Positions 17,843 to 27,644 of a DNA stretch of 64,000 bases are shown here, piece by piece. A program made the translations under genes and the position numbers. How positions within the stretch are numbered: position 1 is the first letter of the stretch; the number at the start of each line of letters is the position of its first letter. Under the pieces are notes generated by a model. The model was not told where the DNA came from, ran no database searches, and worked only from the letters and a program-made list of their open reading frames with translations. The stretch covers positions 62,001-126,000 of the forward strand of contig JALHSQ010000127.1 of assembly GCA_022865885.1 (NCBI GenBank), read 5' to 3'. The DNA is from Candidatus Bathyarchaeota archaeon (GTDB lineage Archaea > Thermoproteota > Bathyarchaeia > Bathyarchaeales > Bathycorpusculaceae).

Positions 17843-18907
17843 TTATCTAGGTCCCCCAAGGAGCTTCTCCACTTCAGCAACAATCTCATCATAACTTGGA
17901 ACCATACCACCTACCCTACCGTAGAAGTGTATCTTGCTCTTGCCACAAACTGCAAGCCTTACGTCCTCAATCATTTGACCCATACTCATTTCTACAACCA
18001 AGAAATGCTTCACTTTTTCCGCCACCTGAGCAAACTGCTGATAAGGAAACGGATAGAGTGATATTGGCCTTAACAAACCCACCTTGAAGCCTTTTTCGCG
18101 CAGGATCTTGATTGCTGTTTTTGTGATCCTTGCGACGGTTCCGTAGGCTGCTATCACAACGTCGGCGTCTTCAGTCAGGTAAGATTCGAAGCGCGCCTCT
18201 TGTCTTACTGCTTCGCGGAGCTTTCGCGCAATCTCGAGGTTGCGCTTCTCTAGAATCACCGGGTCAAGATATAGGGTTTTGATCAGATTCCGAGACCTAC
18301 TATTGCTCCCCGTTATGGCCCAGTCCTTTCTTGGAGCGGCTATTGGTTTTTCTGACAGCTTGAACTCAACTGGCTCCATCATCTGTCCGATATTTCCGTC
18401 TCCCAATATCATGACAGGATTGCGATATTTGTCGGCAAGATCAAAAGCCAGCGCGGTAAGACTTGCTGCTTCTTGACCTGTGGACGGAGCCAGCACAAGC
18501 AAATGGTAATCACCATGGCCGCCTCCTTTGGTTGCTTGGAAATAGTCAGATTGTGAAGGATGTATACCACCTAGACCTGGCCCACCTCGCATCATGTTCA
18601 CCAGAACACAAGGGAGTTCTGCTGCTGCAATGTAAGAGATTCCCTCTTGCATAAGGCTGATTCCCGGACTTGAGGAAGAAGTCATCACTCTTGCACCTGC
18701 ACCTGCTGCACCGAAAACCATGTAGATCGCAGCCACTTCGCTTTCTGCCTGCAGAAAACACCCACCGACTTCTGGAAGCCTCCACGCCATGTATTCGCCG
18801 ATTTCGTTCTGTGGGGTTATCGGGTACCCGAAATAATATCTACATCCTGCTTGGACAGCGGCTTCAGCTATTGCTTCATTTCCAGCCATAAACTTCTTCT
18901 CTGTCAC
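17843..18907 (-). CDS. 2-oxoacid:ferredoxin oxidoreductase, alpha subunit (VorB/KorA type)
   Basis: 354 residues starting at GTG 18907, which overlaps the delta-subunit stop by four bases. Key blocks are FMAGNEAIAEAAVQAGCRYYF in two parts, YPITPQNEIGEYMAWRLPE, SSSSPGISLMQEGISYI, and GGPGLGGIHPSQSDYFQATKG. These match the VorB-type alpha subunit of 2-oxoisovalerate oxidoreductases more than pyruvate enzymes. 2-Oxoglutarate is the other candidate substrate. The gene order delta-alpha-beta-gamma is the usual archaeal one. Confidence 0.92.
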   Translation of the reverse strand: MTEKKFMAGNEAIAEAAVQAGCRYYFGYPITPQNEIGEYMAWRLPEVGGCFLQAESEVAAIYMVFGAAGAGARVMTSSSSPGISLMQEGISYIAAAELPCVLVNMMRGGPGLGGIHPSQSDYFQATKGGGHGDYHLLVLAPSTGQEAASLTALAFDLADKYRNPVMILGDGNIGQMMEPVEFKLSEKPIAAPRKDWAITGSNSRSRNLIKTLYLDPVILEKRNLEIARKLREAVRQEARFESYLTEDADVVIAAYGTVARITKTAIKILREKGFKVGLLRPISLYPFPYQQFAQVAEKVKHFLVVEMSMGQMIEDVRLAVCGKSKIHFYGRVGGMVPSYDEIVAEVEKLLGGPR

Positions 18908-19137
18908 TTCTTCACCACGTCCGTTTTTCTTTCCTTGTAAACTGTAATTGCTGCGTCTGGGCAAACCAAAGCACACAGGGTACATCCTGAGCATTTGCTT
19001 TGAGGGTCGCTGAATTCAGCCGGGTGATAGCCCTTCTTACTAACATGATTGGAGACTTGAATAAGCTTCTGCGGACAGAAGTTAACGCAAAGCATACAAC
19101 CCTTACAGAACTCTTCATCTATCCTGATTTTGCCCAT
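18904..19137 (-). CDS. 2-oxoacid:ferredoxin oxidoreductase, delta subunit (4Fe-4S ferredoxin)
   Basis: First gene of the operon. From the ATG at 19137 (MGKIRIDEEF) it encodes 77 residues with two 4Fe-4S motifs: CKGCMLCVNFCP near residue 12 and CSGCTLCALVCP near residue 50. It relays electrons from the thiamine site to free ferredoxin. A longer frame from 19218 exists but its extra residues are not like the family. Confidence 0.92.
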   Translation of the reverse strand: MGKIRIDEEFCKGCMLCVNFCPQKLIQVSNHVSKKGYHPAEFSDPQSKCSGCTLCALVCPDAAITVYKERKTDVVKK

Positions 19138-19255
19138 ATTCGCCCCAACTATTCCTTTATTAGTTGACTTCTTGCCTTGCGCTCTAAGCAAAGACTTCAG
19201 GCCATTGCTTTGACTCAAAGGATAGGTCTAAGAGTTCAGCCATATTAGCATTAGG

Positions 19256-21082
19256 CTAAATGAAAGTCAAAAACAACATTAGAAGAAGACCGCTGATGAA
19301 GAATATCGGTATAACGGTTTTTTTTGCTCTTTGAAAAGCTCTGTCGATGAGAAGAGACAACGCGCTCAGATGTTTCTCGCCGATCACCTTCACGCGGGGA
19401 ATAGTTACGCAACGACAAGCCGCATTGGCACGCTCCAATTTTCTTGACGCGATGAGGGTTGTCTCTTTGATGTAGGTGATAAGTCGTTCATGATCCATAG
19501 CTTGGCCTATTGGATTGTATCCTCGCTTACCCAATACTGTCGCGCTAACTGAATGAACATCGGTTGTGAAGATCTCGCCTTCATCAATATTTACAGAACC
19601 GAAGGCAGAAAGGATTTTCTCACGTAATCCAGTAACCATGTTGTTGCCGTCAATCACTACGTATGCTGTCCTCTGGTTGTTCACTTTGACTATGATTGCG
19701 GTGATGCCACCAGTTCCCATACCGTCTCTAAGACCGAACTCTTCAGGTCTCACGGTGGCTGCGCCAATTTCAAAGGTCCACTTTTCCATAGAGATCGCTT
19801 TTCCCAGACAATCTTTTGCGACTCTTTTCAACGAGTCCAGAGCCTTGGACATATCCGTTGGTCCATCAATGCTATTATGTGTGTTAATGGCGACGCAACA
19901 AGTCAATCCGAGCTTTCGTGCTTCTTCTTGAACAAACAAGCCAAGTTCCTGCGGTAAATCCTCCGTCGTATTAGGTGCAAGAGTGAGTGAGAGCAAGGCG
20001 AAATCACCGAAAACTTGACAACTAGCAGTCGCCGAGTCAGAATTGACTTTGACGAATGGCGACGCTTGTGATTGCTGCACCTCAAAATTCATTGCCTCGG
20101 CAATATGGCTAATCACCTTCTGGTTTTGAAGTTGAGAGACCAAGTCCAGTTCGTGGCCTTGCAGACCTAGAGGAATACACGCAGTGCAGTCAAACCTTTT
20201 TTCAATAGAATCTTTGAGCAAAGATGGAAGAGGACTGCTTCCAACGTTCTTGAAAGGTCCTGGGTGGATTGAAGGAACAACCATGGCGGCTTTGGTTTTA
20301 GATGTACCAAACTTGACTAACGCGACGTCAACGTCGTGCTCCTCCCCCAGCTTTTCAAGCAGATTCTCAAAAGGAGTGTTTGAATCGGTTATCCAATTCA
20401 GTAGAAACGCTCTCAAAAGGGCTAATGAAGGAATGCCAAGTGTTTGTTCACCTAGACTATCCAAGAGAGAAAGGAATACGTGAGTTGAAATGAGGCTCAC
20501 TATAGGCGAAAGGATAAGAAACAAGAACAGACCAAGTGTGACGGAGTAGCCTGTTTCTATCCAGAACACCAAAAAGGGCAATAAGCAGAAGAAGGACTGC
20601 AGAAAAGAGGATGCCAGAATCGATCTGTAGTTCAATGAAGATGACGCACCAAGAGTTATTAGGCGCAAGATGGATACTGCTGAAAATCCCAAGAGACAAA
20701 GCCTGAGCCACCAGAATACACCAAACAACAACCCTACCAAAACGCCTAGGAAGATCAGAAGAGACCACACACCCAAACAGAAAAGCGACAGGGTGGCGGT
20801 TCTTCTCAGATCGTAGATCGGATCATTTCTCAAGGCAAACTTGCTTGCCAAGTAATCAGAGAGGAGACTGATTGAGAATAGAGCAAGCCCAAGCAACAAC
20901 CCATTAACTAGCTTTTCAGATGAGCGAAAGAGAATCGCTACGCTTGAAAGCCCACTAGCCATACAAACCAGAGCTTGAAGTAAAACAACTCGCTTGTACG
21001 ATGGAAGTCTAAACAAAGATGCATAGTGTTTGACTGCTTTTTCCATAGACTGATCAAGAGAGCCTCTAGTACTCATTCCCAA
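19256..21082 (-). CDS. DUF2070 family membrane protein
   Basis: 608-residue archaeal protein. Residues about 25-215 contain six or so hydrophobic segments. A cytoplasmic or external soluble domain follows, with VVPSIHPGPFKNVGSSPLPS (about residue 270), INTHNSIDGPTDMSKALDS and GMGTGGITAIIVKVNNQRTA. A final hydrophobic segment is at the C-terminus (IPIFFISGLLLMLFL). The conserved PSIHPGPF and THNS motifs look like a metal or catalytic site but the function is unknown. It is on the same strand as the oxidoreductase operon, upstream of it. Confidence 0.85.
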   Translation of the reverse strand: MGMSTRGSLDQSMEKAVKHYASLFRLPSYKRVVLLQALVCMASGLSSVAILFRSSEKLVNGLLLGLALFSISLLSDYLASKFALRNDPIYDLRRTATLSLFCLGVWSLLIFLGVLVGLLFGVFWWLRLCLLGFSAVSILRLITLGASSSLNYRSILASSFLQSFFCLLPFLVFWIETGYSVTLGLFLFLILSPIVSLISTHVFLSLLDSLGEQTLGIPSLALLRAFLLNWITDSNTPFENLLEKLGEEHDVDVALVKFGTSKTKAAMVVPSIHPGPFKNVGSSPLPSLLKDSIEKRFDCTACIPLGLQGHELDLVSQLQNQKVISHIAEAMNFEVQQSQASPFVKVNSDSATASCQVFGDFALLSLTLAPNTTEDLPQELGLFVQEEARKLGLTCCVAINTHNSIDGPTDMSKALDSLKRVAKDCLGKAISMEKWTFEIGAATVRPEEFGLRDGMGTGGITAIIVKVNNQRTAYVVIDGNNMVTGLREKILSAFGSVNIDEGEIFTTDVHSVSATVLGKRGYNPIGQAMDHERLITYIKETTLIASRKLERANAACRCVTIPRVKVIGEKHLSALSLLIDRAFQRAKKTVIPIFFISGLLLMLFLTFI

Positions 21083-21281
21083 TCCTCTTAAGCGAGCTTC
21101 CTAGGATGCCAACTGCCATATTAAAGTGTCGTGAATGAAACTTTGATGGAGTCGCGTATCAAGCTAAGGCTATGCAAAGCAATCGATGCGTGCTGCGATG
21201 AACTGGCACTAACATAAACCCAAAAAGAGGCAAATCAATCTCACGCAGTATAGACGCAACTGCTGTGCTACGAGCCAAATA

Positions 21282-21290
21282 CCTTAAAAG
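21282..21290 (+). promoter_or_regulatory. Probable TATA box for the 21.3-kb gene
   Basis: CCTTAAAAG lies 36 bases upstream of the TTG at 21318 and fits archaeal TATA boxes. The region around it holds no gene for about 230 bases. Confidence 0.4.
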
Positions 21291-21317
21291 GAACTACTGC
21301 TCTATGTGAATTACTAG

Positions 21318-21626
21318 TTGCCAGGTTTTGTCAATCATATGCCAGAACAGAACATCCCGCTAACGATATTCCATATGTTGGAGAAAAATGTGGGAAACCA
21401 GATACGGGTCATTCTGGATCCTGCATATGGTTTTGAGGGATCTTTGGTAGCTGTGACCCGCGAACCTGCAGGAATATGGTTATCAGATGCGGAGGCAGTC
21501 ATTCTACGTGCCACTATTGCTCAACCCATACCCCAAGTTGCGGGAAGAGAAGAGCGAAGCGAGATATTTGTTCACCTGAACTCTGTTCAGAGAATAGAAG
21601 TTTTGCACACGCCCTCACGGCGGTGA
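21318..21626 (+). CDS. Hypothetical protein, possibly Sm-like fold
   Basis: 102 residues, not firmly assigned. Predicted strands alternate with short loops: NQIRVILDPAYGFEGSLVAVTR, GIWLSDAEAVIL and IFVHLNSVQRIEVLH. This resembles the two halves of an Sm/LSm RNA-binding fold separated by a variable loop, but that is inference. The true start could be TTG 21318 or the ATG at 21339. It is convergent with the Sec61-beta gene, ending four bases before it. Confidence 0.6.
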   Translation: MPGFVNHMPEQNIPLTIFHMLEKNVGNQIRVILDPAYGFEGSLVAVTREPAGIWLSDAEAVILRATIAQPIPQVAGREERSEIFVHLNSVQRIEVLHTPSRR

Positions 21627-21630
21627 CCTA

Positions 21631-21804
21631 TCACCCAGCAAAGAATATTTGCGCTAGAACACATACCACTATCAATGCTATCGCAGAAACCACAAGCAGC
21701 TCAGGCCTTACTTTAACACCCTCAGTTTCTTCTTCAAAGAACCGCAATAGTCCTGCACTTGCCGCCGGCATCGGTCCCGTCTTTTCTTTCTTCTTCTTGC
21801 TCAC
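21631..21804 (-). CDS. Preprotein translocase subunit Sec61-beta
   Basis: Small subunit of the SecYEG/Sec61 channel. From the GTG at 21804, preceded by GGGGAT, it has 57 residues: a charged N-terminus (KKKKEKTGPMPAASAGLLRF), then EETEGVKVRPELLVVSAIAL and one C-terminal transmembrane helix. Both the AGLLRFFEEE segment and the length are typical of the archaeal beta subunit. A longer frame to 21954 overlaps the divergent glyA gene and is not likely. Confidence 0.9.
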   Translation of the reverse strand: MSKKKKEKTGPMPAASAGLLRFFEEETEGVKVRPELLVVSAIALIVVCVLAQIFFAG

Positions 21805-21924
21805 TTGAGATCCCCTTGTATCCGGACACGAATCCCTACCATCTTCTTCATTATTAAGGTTATGTTGTCTCGAAAGAGTTTTTATTTTTGAACACAAGAT
21901 ATTGAAAGAGGAAAGGTGTTCGAA

Positions 21925-23241
21925 ATGGCTACTCCAAAGGACGAATATGATCATGTCTTCAATCTACTTCAACAACATCATGAATGGTTTCAGAAGAGTA
22001 TCCCTCTCATAGCAAGCGAAAATATCCCAAGTCCAGCCGTACGTGAAGCCATCGTAACTGATTTCGGGAATCGCTACGCAGAGGGATGGCCTGGAGAACG
22101 CGTCTACGCTGGTTGCCGTTTCATAGATCAAGTCGAATTTAAATGCATAGAACTCATGAAAAAACTCTTCAACGCTGAATTCGTGGATGTCAGACCAATA
22201 TCAGGAGTCGTAGCCAATCTAGCAGTCTACACAGCCTTCACTGAACCAGGTGACACCCTTATGGCGTTATCCATACCATGTGGCGGCCACATCACCTCAG
22301 GAAAAAAGGAGCTGGGCGGTACAGCAGGTGCAGTTAAGGGATTGAACGTTGAATATTTACCTCTGGATTACAAGGAACTCAACATAGACGTGGATAAGGC
22401 GAAGAACAAAATTCAGGAACTGGCAGTCAAAGGAAAGCCACCCAAATTTGTTATGTTCGGGGCAAGTGTTTTCCCATTTCCGCATCCAATCAAAGATTTA
22501 GCTGATGCCATTCACTCCGTGAATGCCACCGTAGGATATGACGCCGCACACGTAGCCGGGCTTATCGCAGGACAACAGTTCCAAGATCCGCTTAGAGAAG
22601 GCGCCGATGTCGTCAGCTTGAGTACACATAAGACTTTCTTTGGACCTCAGCACGGCGGAATCCTATCGTGGGAAAGAAATGCCGAGAAGATTAAGAAAGC
22701 GACCTTTCCTGGTATGGTAAGCAATCATCATCTACACGAAGTTGCTGGTCTCACAATTGCATGTGCAGAAATGCTTGAATTCGGAAGAGAATATGCAAGC
22801 CAAATAGTAAAGAATGCGAAGGCGCTTGCTCAAGCGCTCTATGAAAAGGGATTTAACGTCTTAGCAGAACACAAAGGATTCACACAGTCCCACGTGATCC
22901 TAATAGATATAACGACGTACGGCGATGGCGGCACTGTCGAAGAAACATTGGAAAAGACAAACATAATAATAAACAGAAACCTGCTTCCATGGGATATTAA
23001 AGAAGGCAGGCACTTCATGCACCCAGGCGGCATAAGAATAGGTGTGTCAGAAGTTACAAGACTAGGCATGAAGGAGTCTGAGATGAGCGAAATAGCCGAC
23101 TTCATCAAACGCGTTATGATTAACAAAGAACCACTGGAGCAAGTGAAAGCAGACGTGGAAGAATTCAGGAACGACTATCAGAAAACCCACTACTGTTTCG
23201 AAGACGCAACAGATGCCTATAAATACATAAAAATACGCTGA
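21925..23241 (+). CDS. glyA: Serine hydroxymethyltransferase
   Basis: Interconverts serine and glycine, passing a one-carbon unit to a tetrahydropterin (tetrahydromethanopterin in many archaea). 438 residues from the ATG at 21925, which has GAGGAAAGG eight bases upstream. SIPLIASENIPSPAVREA, NRYAEGWPGERVYAGC and the PLP-lysine motif SLSTHKTFFGPQHGG (Lys236) are conserved. It fits with the formaldehyde-activating enzyme in this window, which also uses a tetrahydropterin carrier. Confidence 0.96.
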   Translation: MATPKDEYDHVFNLLQQHHEWFQKSIPLIASENIPSPAVREAIVTDFGNRYAEGWPGERVYAGCRFIDQVEFKCIELMKKLFNAEFVDVRPISGVVANLAVYTAFTEPGDTLMALSIPCGGHITSGKKELGGTAGAVKGLNVEYLPLDYKELNIDVDKAKNKIQELAVKGKPPKFVMFGASVFPFPHPIKDLADAIHSVNATVGYDAAHVAGLIAGQQFQDPLREGADVVSLSTHKTFFGPQHGGILSWERNAEKIKKATFPGMVSNHHLHEVAGLTIACAEMLEFGREYASQIVKNAKALAQALYEKGFNVLAEHKGFTQSHVILIDITTYGDGGTVEETLEKTNIIINRNLLPWDIKEGRHFMHPGGIRIGVSEVTRLGMKESEMSEIADFIKRVMINKEPLEQVKADVEEFRNDYQKTHYCFEDATDAYKYIKIR

Positions 23242-23355
23242 ATCTTGCGATTCTCATTTGCCACAAAACAGCCACCAGACGCAAAGATCGATTTTGACCT
23301 AAACGATCTTTCAATTGTGAATGTAACCCCTTACATAGTGACTGATTGAGGAGAC

Positions 23356-23652
23356 ATGGAGAAGATGCAGGTACGCCAATTCCAAGAAATGATGCGCCGA
23401 TTGTACTTCCGTAGGGACTCAAAACGAGGCGTGACGGGAACCTATGAGTGGCTTGTAGACGAAATAGAGGAATTGAGAGAAGCGTTGAGTATGGATGACA
23501 AGCAGGCATTGGAGAACGAGTTTGCAGATGCCTTTGCATGGTTAGCATCACTCGCGAACATTGTGGACATTGACCTTGAGAGAGCAGCTCTTAACAAGTA
23601 TGACAACAAATGCCCAAAGTGCCGGCTCTCGCCTTGTCAATGCGCCTTCTAG
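23356..23652 (+). CDS. MazG-like nucleotide pyrophosphohydrolase
   Basis: 98 residues of the all-alpha NTP pyrophosphohydrolase fold. The metal-binding acidic motif is EWLVDEIEELREAL near residue 31 followed by ENEFADAFAWLASLANI near residue 53, giving the ExxE...ExxxD pattern. A cysteine-rich tail (CPKCRLSPCQC) could bind zinc and is unusual compared with short MazG proteins. It probably removes non-standard NTPs. It ends by overlapping the converging HTH gene by four bases. Confidence 0.82.
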   Translation: MEKMQVRQFQEMMRRLYFRRDSKRGVTGTYEWLVDEIEELREALSMDDKQALENEFADAFAWLASLANIVDIDLERAALNKYDNKCPKCRLSPCQCAF

Positions 23653-23921
23653 AGTGAATCCACTAGGCGCCTCTGTCCAACGCCCGTAGGCGCCCAAACA
23701 TGTGGCTTATTGCCCTTACGTTCAACCACTGCTTCTGCCTCCAAGAGCTTCAGATGGTGCAAAGCAACGCCGTAACCCATTATAGCTTCCCTCGCTAAAC
23801 CTTTAGTATCAACTGAGTGTCTGTCAAGAATGCTTAGAATGCGAGTCCTAGCTCTCAAACCTAGCTTGACGTTTCTTATTTTGGACAGATATGCTTTGGG
23901 ATGATAAGCTTCTCTAGACAC
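23649..23921 (-). CDS. Winged-helix transcriptional regulator
   Basis: 90 residues with one winged-helix domain of ArsR type: RARTRILSILDRHSVDTKGLAREAIMGYGVALHHLKLLEAEAVVERKG spans helices and the recognition helix (about residues 22-70), and HVWAPTGVGQRRL is the wing and final strand. No cysteine sensor motif is visible. It lies downstream of the PolD large subunit on the opposite strand to mazG. The target is unknown. Confidence 0.75.
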   Translation of the reverse strand: MSREAYHPKAYLSKIRNVKLGLRARTRILSILDRHSVDTKGLAREAIMGYGVALHHLKLLEAEAVVERKGNKPHVWAPTGVGQRRLVDSL

Positions 23922-23976
23922 ACCTCTCCATACCTCTCAAAGAGTACCTAATGGTGTTTTCATACAAAAACCTTCT

Positions 23977-26900
23977 TTAGGAAAAATCAGTTATGCTGAT
24001 CTGCTTTGTTTTCTTACTTTCAAACATGGCAGCGATTTCTTCTTTTATTAGTGATATTCTCTGTGCATAATATTTGGGTAATGAGTATTTTTCAACCAGA
24101 TGCTGTGCTATCTCCAGATATTTTTCTATGCCGCCTCGGTAAACGGTTAATGCCAATTGCCCACCACATTTAGGGCATTTCCCTCTAAGGGGCAATCGGC
24201 GATAACGCTTGTTACACAACTTACATCTAAAGGCTTGAGTTGAGAAAGCCCGAAGATTCCCAGCGATGTCACGGATGAGGTGAGTATTGAAGACTTTTAG
24301 CGCAACTTTTCTGGCATCTACTGCCTCAATCTTCTGGGCAAGTTCAAGTTGGCTGTCTAATTTCTCCACCATTGATTTAAGTGTCTTGTACGCACTTTCA
24401 GGAGGCCCCATGTTTATGTTTGAAACGGGTGTCGTGAAGCTGAAGCCTTCAAACTGTCCTTCAGTTCCAAGCCTAGATCCAATCAAGTCTATGATCGAGC
24501 CAACGTGTTTGGATTCGGTTTCTTTCCAAGTCTTCTCATAGAATTCGCGTGGATAAACGTTGGCGACGTCAAAGTCATGGGCTTGCCTCTGTACCTCTTT
24601 CGTATTGATAACCGGAATGAGGAGAAGCGGTGCATCCATTATGCCGCCAATCTGTGCGGGTAAGTATTCACGGGAAAAGTTGATTAAGGTATCCAGCGCA
24701 AGCATCAAAGTGTCTTCATCTCCATCGCAATCTCTCCGTTTCGCGGAATGCCAGATAGGATGCGCATAACAAAGGTTCAGATCGGTGAACCCAATTATTC
24801 GACCCAAAATGCCTGCACAAGTATGCGGAGCCAATCCAACAATCAAATGACCGACGAGATCGTCCAATCGTTTGACATTATAGTAAGGTGGAATCTTGTA
24901 CACTTTCGCCAAGAGCTCATCGATGAAGTTTGCAATCCTCAAGAAATATTCTGCAGCCTTTCTGGGGATAACGACATCTTGCAGTTTCAGCTCACATATT
25001 TGTGATTTGTCAGTCAAATATGAACCATCAATGGCGCAAATATAACCTAGCTGTCTTAGTCTTTCAACCGAAACACCTATCTCCTGAGGCTTAAAATGAG
25101 TTAGAGGCGCGTTTGTAGCGTCAAAGCGAATTGTCCCATCCTTGTATACAGACAAGTCATATTTAGCTCGCAACACGCCCTTTTCAAGAATTTCTGGCGT
25201 CTTTGAATCATTTGTTAAACCCCTGACACCCTTCAGAATCCTCGGAGTAGCTACACTGAGAGCGCGACAAGTATTGCTAAGCAACTCGCCGAAGTTGATA
25301 ACCTGCTTCTGATATTGTGTCGCAGCTGTCTTGCACACTGAACAAGTGTTCTCTCTCAAAGTTTTTCCACACTGAGGGCACGTTTTCTCAGAAATAGTCT
25401 CAGAGCCACACTCGGGGCACTTAATCCTAAAAGTGAAGGATTTGCAATTTGGGCACTTACGTTTAACGACTTCGACAAAAACTGGACCGGTCCCCGCAGC
25501 ATTAACAATGTCTCTTTTCGAGCCTCCGGCCAAGCCAACTGGAAAGAGAACGTGAACAAGAGGAGTCATCTCGCGTCTTTTCGCTTTCTCAGGCCTGCCC
25601 ATCCGTGCACCTACAAAGGTCGGTGCCTTTTCTCTGATTTGCAAACCAGAAAGCAGGCAAAGAGCTTCCAAAGGAGATTTTGTCGATGAAAGATCCATAT
25701 CGTCTGTTTTCTCATAGCCTAAACAAAACGCAAAGGCATGAGCATTCTCGCCTTCAATAACGATTTTGTTTTCAGAAACCTTGTGCGGCAAGTAGATAAT
25801 CTCCAGAAGTCGCTTGATAGATGCATCAGTCCTCCCCTCAATTCTGAAAAGCTCTTCCTTGCGGAATACTTCGGAATGAAGGAGCCAATCTCTTAGTGAT
25901 CTAACATCTTCAATTGATGAGAGATTGGACCAGCAAAAAGTAAAATGAGGGTGCAAAGGGATGTGCAATATTAGAGATAGGGTCAAAGCCTCTTTTACAC
26001 TAGGCCTGTATGTGAACGGGCCCTTCACATATTCGTCCAGTTTTTCCAATGGAATTTTCGTAAGGTTCACCATCTGCTCAGGTTTTTCATTAACTCTCTC
26101 TGCAATAGCCTTCTCAAGGTCTTCAACCCACCATTCCTCGACATATCCGGAAGGCATGAGAAACTTGCCATTGTAAAGGAAGTCTCCAAAACTGATCAAA
26201 ATGTCGCCTAGAAAAAGGATTTTGTCGATGTCGGTTACTAACTCACTGATGTTGTCAGTAGATACTCGAACCACGGATCCATTTTTCAGTAATACGGTAG
26301 GCGGTTCAAGCGCGTCGACAGGGGCAACAATGCCACCCTTTCCTGGAAGCTCCAACCGTAATTGTGTACCCCCTGCCAGAAAACTCTGAAGAACAAACAT
26401 AGTTGCTGGATGGATGCCGACGGCTGACAGTCCTGTGTTTCGCGATCTACCATACCTTAGGCGGAAACCCCCGCGTCGCGATGGGAAAGAGAAAACTGGG
26501 CGGCCTGCAATTACGTCATCCATGAAACCTGAAGACTTCTTTTCAGACTTTTTTTGGATTTCGCCAAGCCAATCCCACCCTTGAAAACCGAGTTTTTCAA
26601 CAATCGTTAGAACTTTTGCGGCTCGTCCAACTATACCGTCATTTACAACTCTAAGTGCCCCTCCTCTTACACAGTTAGTCTCTACTCGAGCAAGATTACG
26701 ATATGAAGAAACCTCAACAGGATTAGATTCAGTGCCTGTGACTTCGACAGGGATCCATTGAAGCGCTTTCCGCAGTTCGTCATCTGAAACGTGATATTGA
26801 AAACGCGACACTGACCGTTCATACAGTCTCGCTTCCTCGATAAAACGCGAGATCTCCTCTTCAGTAGGTTTATAGCATTCAAGTCCAAGGAGCCGCCGTA

Positions 26901-27390
26901 TGAAGTCTCCAACAACCAGAGTCAGAGCTTGATCTGTTCCTCCAGCCGAACGCATCGGTCCCGCAAAATAGATGGCTAAGTAACGTGTCCTATCAGGGTT
27001 CGTCTTGATCGTAACTTTGGCTATTCCTTGTAGCGGCGCTGCCGTAAGCCCTTCTGTGAAAATCGCAAGCGCAGTACGTATAGCCTGATTCGCTGCTGCT
27101 TCAGGCTCCACATGCCCAAATTTGCCATGAACAATCTCTTCAGCGATCTTGAAGGCTATCTCTTCTCTTGGAAGCTTCACGCTCAAATCTCTAACACTTG
27201 CAGCCACACCTTTGGGTCCCACAAGACCCTCCACCAAATCAGCCAAGTCTTTCGCCAGTTTACACTCCGCTTCTAGCGAAGGATCAACCCCCTTTTGTCT
27301 AGCCTTTGAGCAAACTGCATACAACTCTTGGAGTTTGCTTTCCAAAGCTTCCGTGTATTGCCTATACGCAGCACTCATATGGTCATCCAA
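23977..27390 (-). CDS. polC: DNA polymerase D large subunit (DP2)
   Basis: Catalytic subunit of the replicative D-family polymerase. 1137 residues with no intein. RYLAIYFAGPMRSAGGTDQAL lies near residue 137, a zinc-rich region with several CxxC pairs (CPNCKSFTFRIKCPEC and CPQCGKTL) lies near residues 650-695, and RRDCDGDEDTLMLALD, which holds catalytic acidic residues, is near 885. A C-terminal zinc site is CKLCNKRYRRLPLRGKCPKC. The partner DP1 is about 12 kb away in this window, beside orc1/cdc6, so the two subunits are not one operon here. The start could be residue 1 or the methionine at residue 5. Confidence 0.97.
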   Translation of the reverse strand: MDDHMSAAYRQYTEALESKLQELYAVCSKARQKGVDPSLEAECKLAKDLADLVEGLVGPKGVAASVRDLSVKLPREEIAFKIAEEIVHGKFGHVEPEAAANQAIRTALAIFTEGLTAAPLQGIAKVTIKTNPDRTRYLAIYFAGPMRSAGGTDQALTLVVGDFIRRLLGLECYKPTEEEISRFIEEARLYERSVSRFQYHVSDDELRKALQWIPVEVTGTESNPVEVSSYRNLARVETNCVRGGALRVVNDGIVGRAAKVLTIVEKLGFQGWDWLGEIQKKSEKKSSGFMDDVIAGRPVFSFPSRRGGFRLRYGRSRNTGLSAVGIHPATMFVLQSFLAGGTQLRLELPGKGGIVAPVDALEPPTVLLKNGSVVRVSTDNISELVTDIDKILFLGDILISFGDFLYNGKFLMPSGYVEEWWVEDLEKAIAERVNEKPEQMVNLTKIPLEKLDEYVKGPFTYRPSVKEALTLSLILHIPLHPHFTFCWSNLSSIEDVRSLRDWLLHSEVFRKEELFRIEGRTDASIKRLLEIIYLPHKVSENKIVIEGENAHAFAFCLGYEKTDDMDLSSTKSPLEALCLLSGLQIREKAPTFVGARMGRPEKAKRREMTPLVHVLFPVGLAGGSKRDIVNAAGTGPVFVEVVKRKCPNCKSFTFRIKCPECGSETISEKTCPQCGKTLRENTCSVCKTAATQYQKQVINFGELLSNTCRALSVATPRILKGVRGLTNDSKTPEILEKGVLRAKYDLSVYKDGTIRFDATNAPLTHFKPQEIGVSVERLRQLGYICAIDGSYLTDKSQICELKLQDVVIPRKAAEYFLRIANFIDELLAKVYKIPPYYNVKRLDDLVGHLIVGLAPHTCAGILGRIIGFTDLNLCYAHPIWHSAKRRDCDGDEDTLMLALDTLINFSREYLPAQIGGIMDAPLLLIPVINTKEVQRQAHDFDVANVYPREFYEKTWKETESKHVGSIIDLIGSRLGTEGQFEGFSFTTPVSNINMGPPESAYKTLKSMVEKLDSQLELAQKIEAVDARKVALKVFNTHLIRDIAGNLRAFSTQAFRCKLCNKRYRRLPLRGKCPKCGGQLALTVYRGGIEKYLEIAQHLVEKYSLPKYYAQRISLIKEEIAAMFESKKTKQISITDFS

Positions 27391-27644
27391 ATGTCGCGCC
27401 TCACAGACTTGTGTTCAATTGGGCTTATCTTCATTCTCTGACAAGAAGAAATCAAAAACCACAACTAGTGCAAAGGCTCATTCTATTGATTCTATACAAG
27501 AACGACGCGAAGCGTTTCTCCAGCTAATCGCCAACTATCAGTCTCCTTCGTCATCACGCTTGATCCTACCATGGCTCCAAAGTTCAATTCAGAGCAGATA
27601 TATCCTTGTTCAGCTTATCAGAAGGAATCCCGAGGAAAAATGTC

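Noticed and set aside
27535-27557. C/D-box-like sequence on the minus strand (GTGATGA then CTGA)
   Set aside because: The spacing to the D box is only nine bases and no C' or second D box follows; motifs this short occur by chance.
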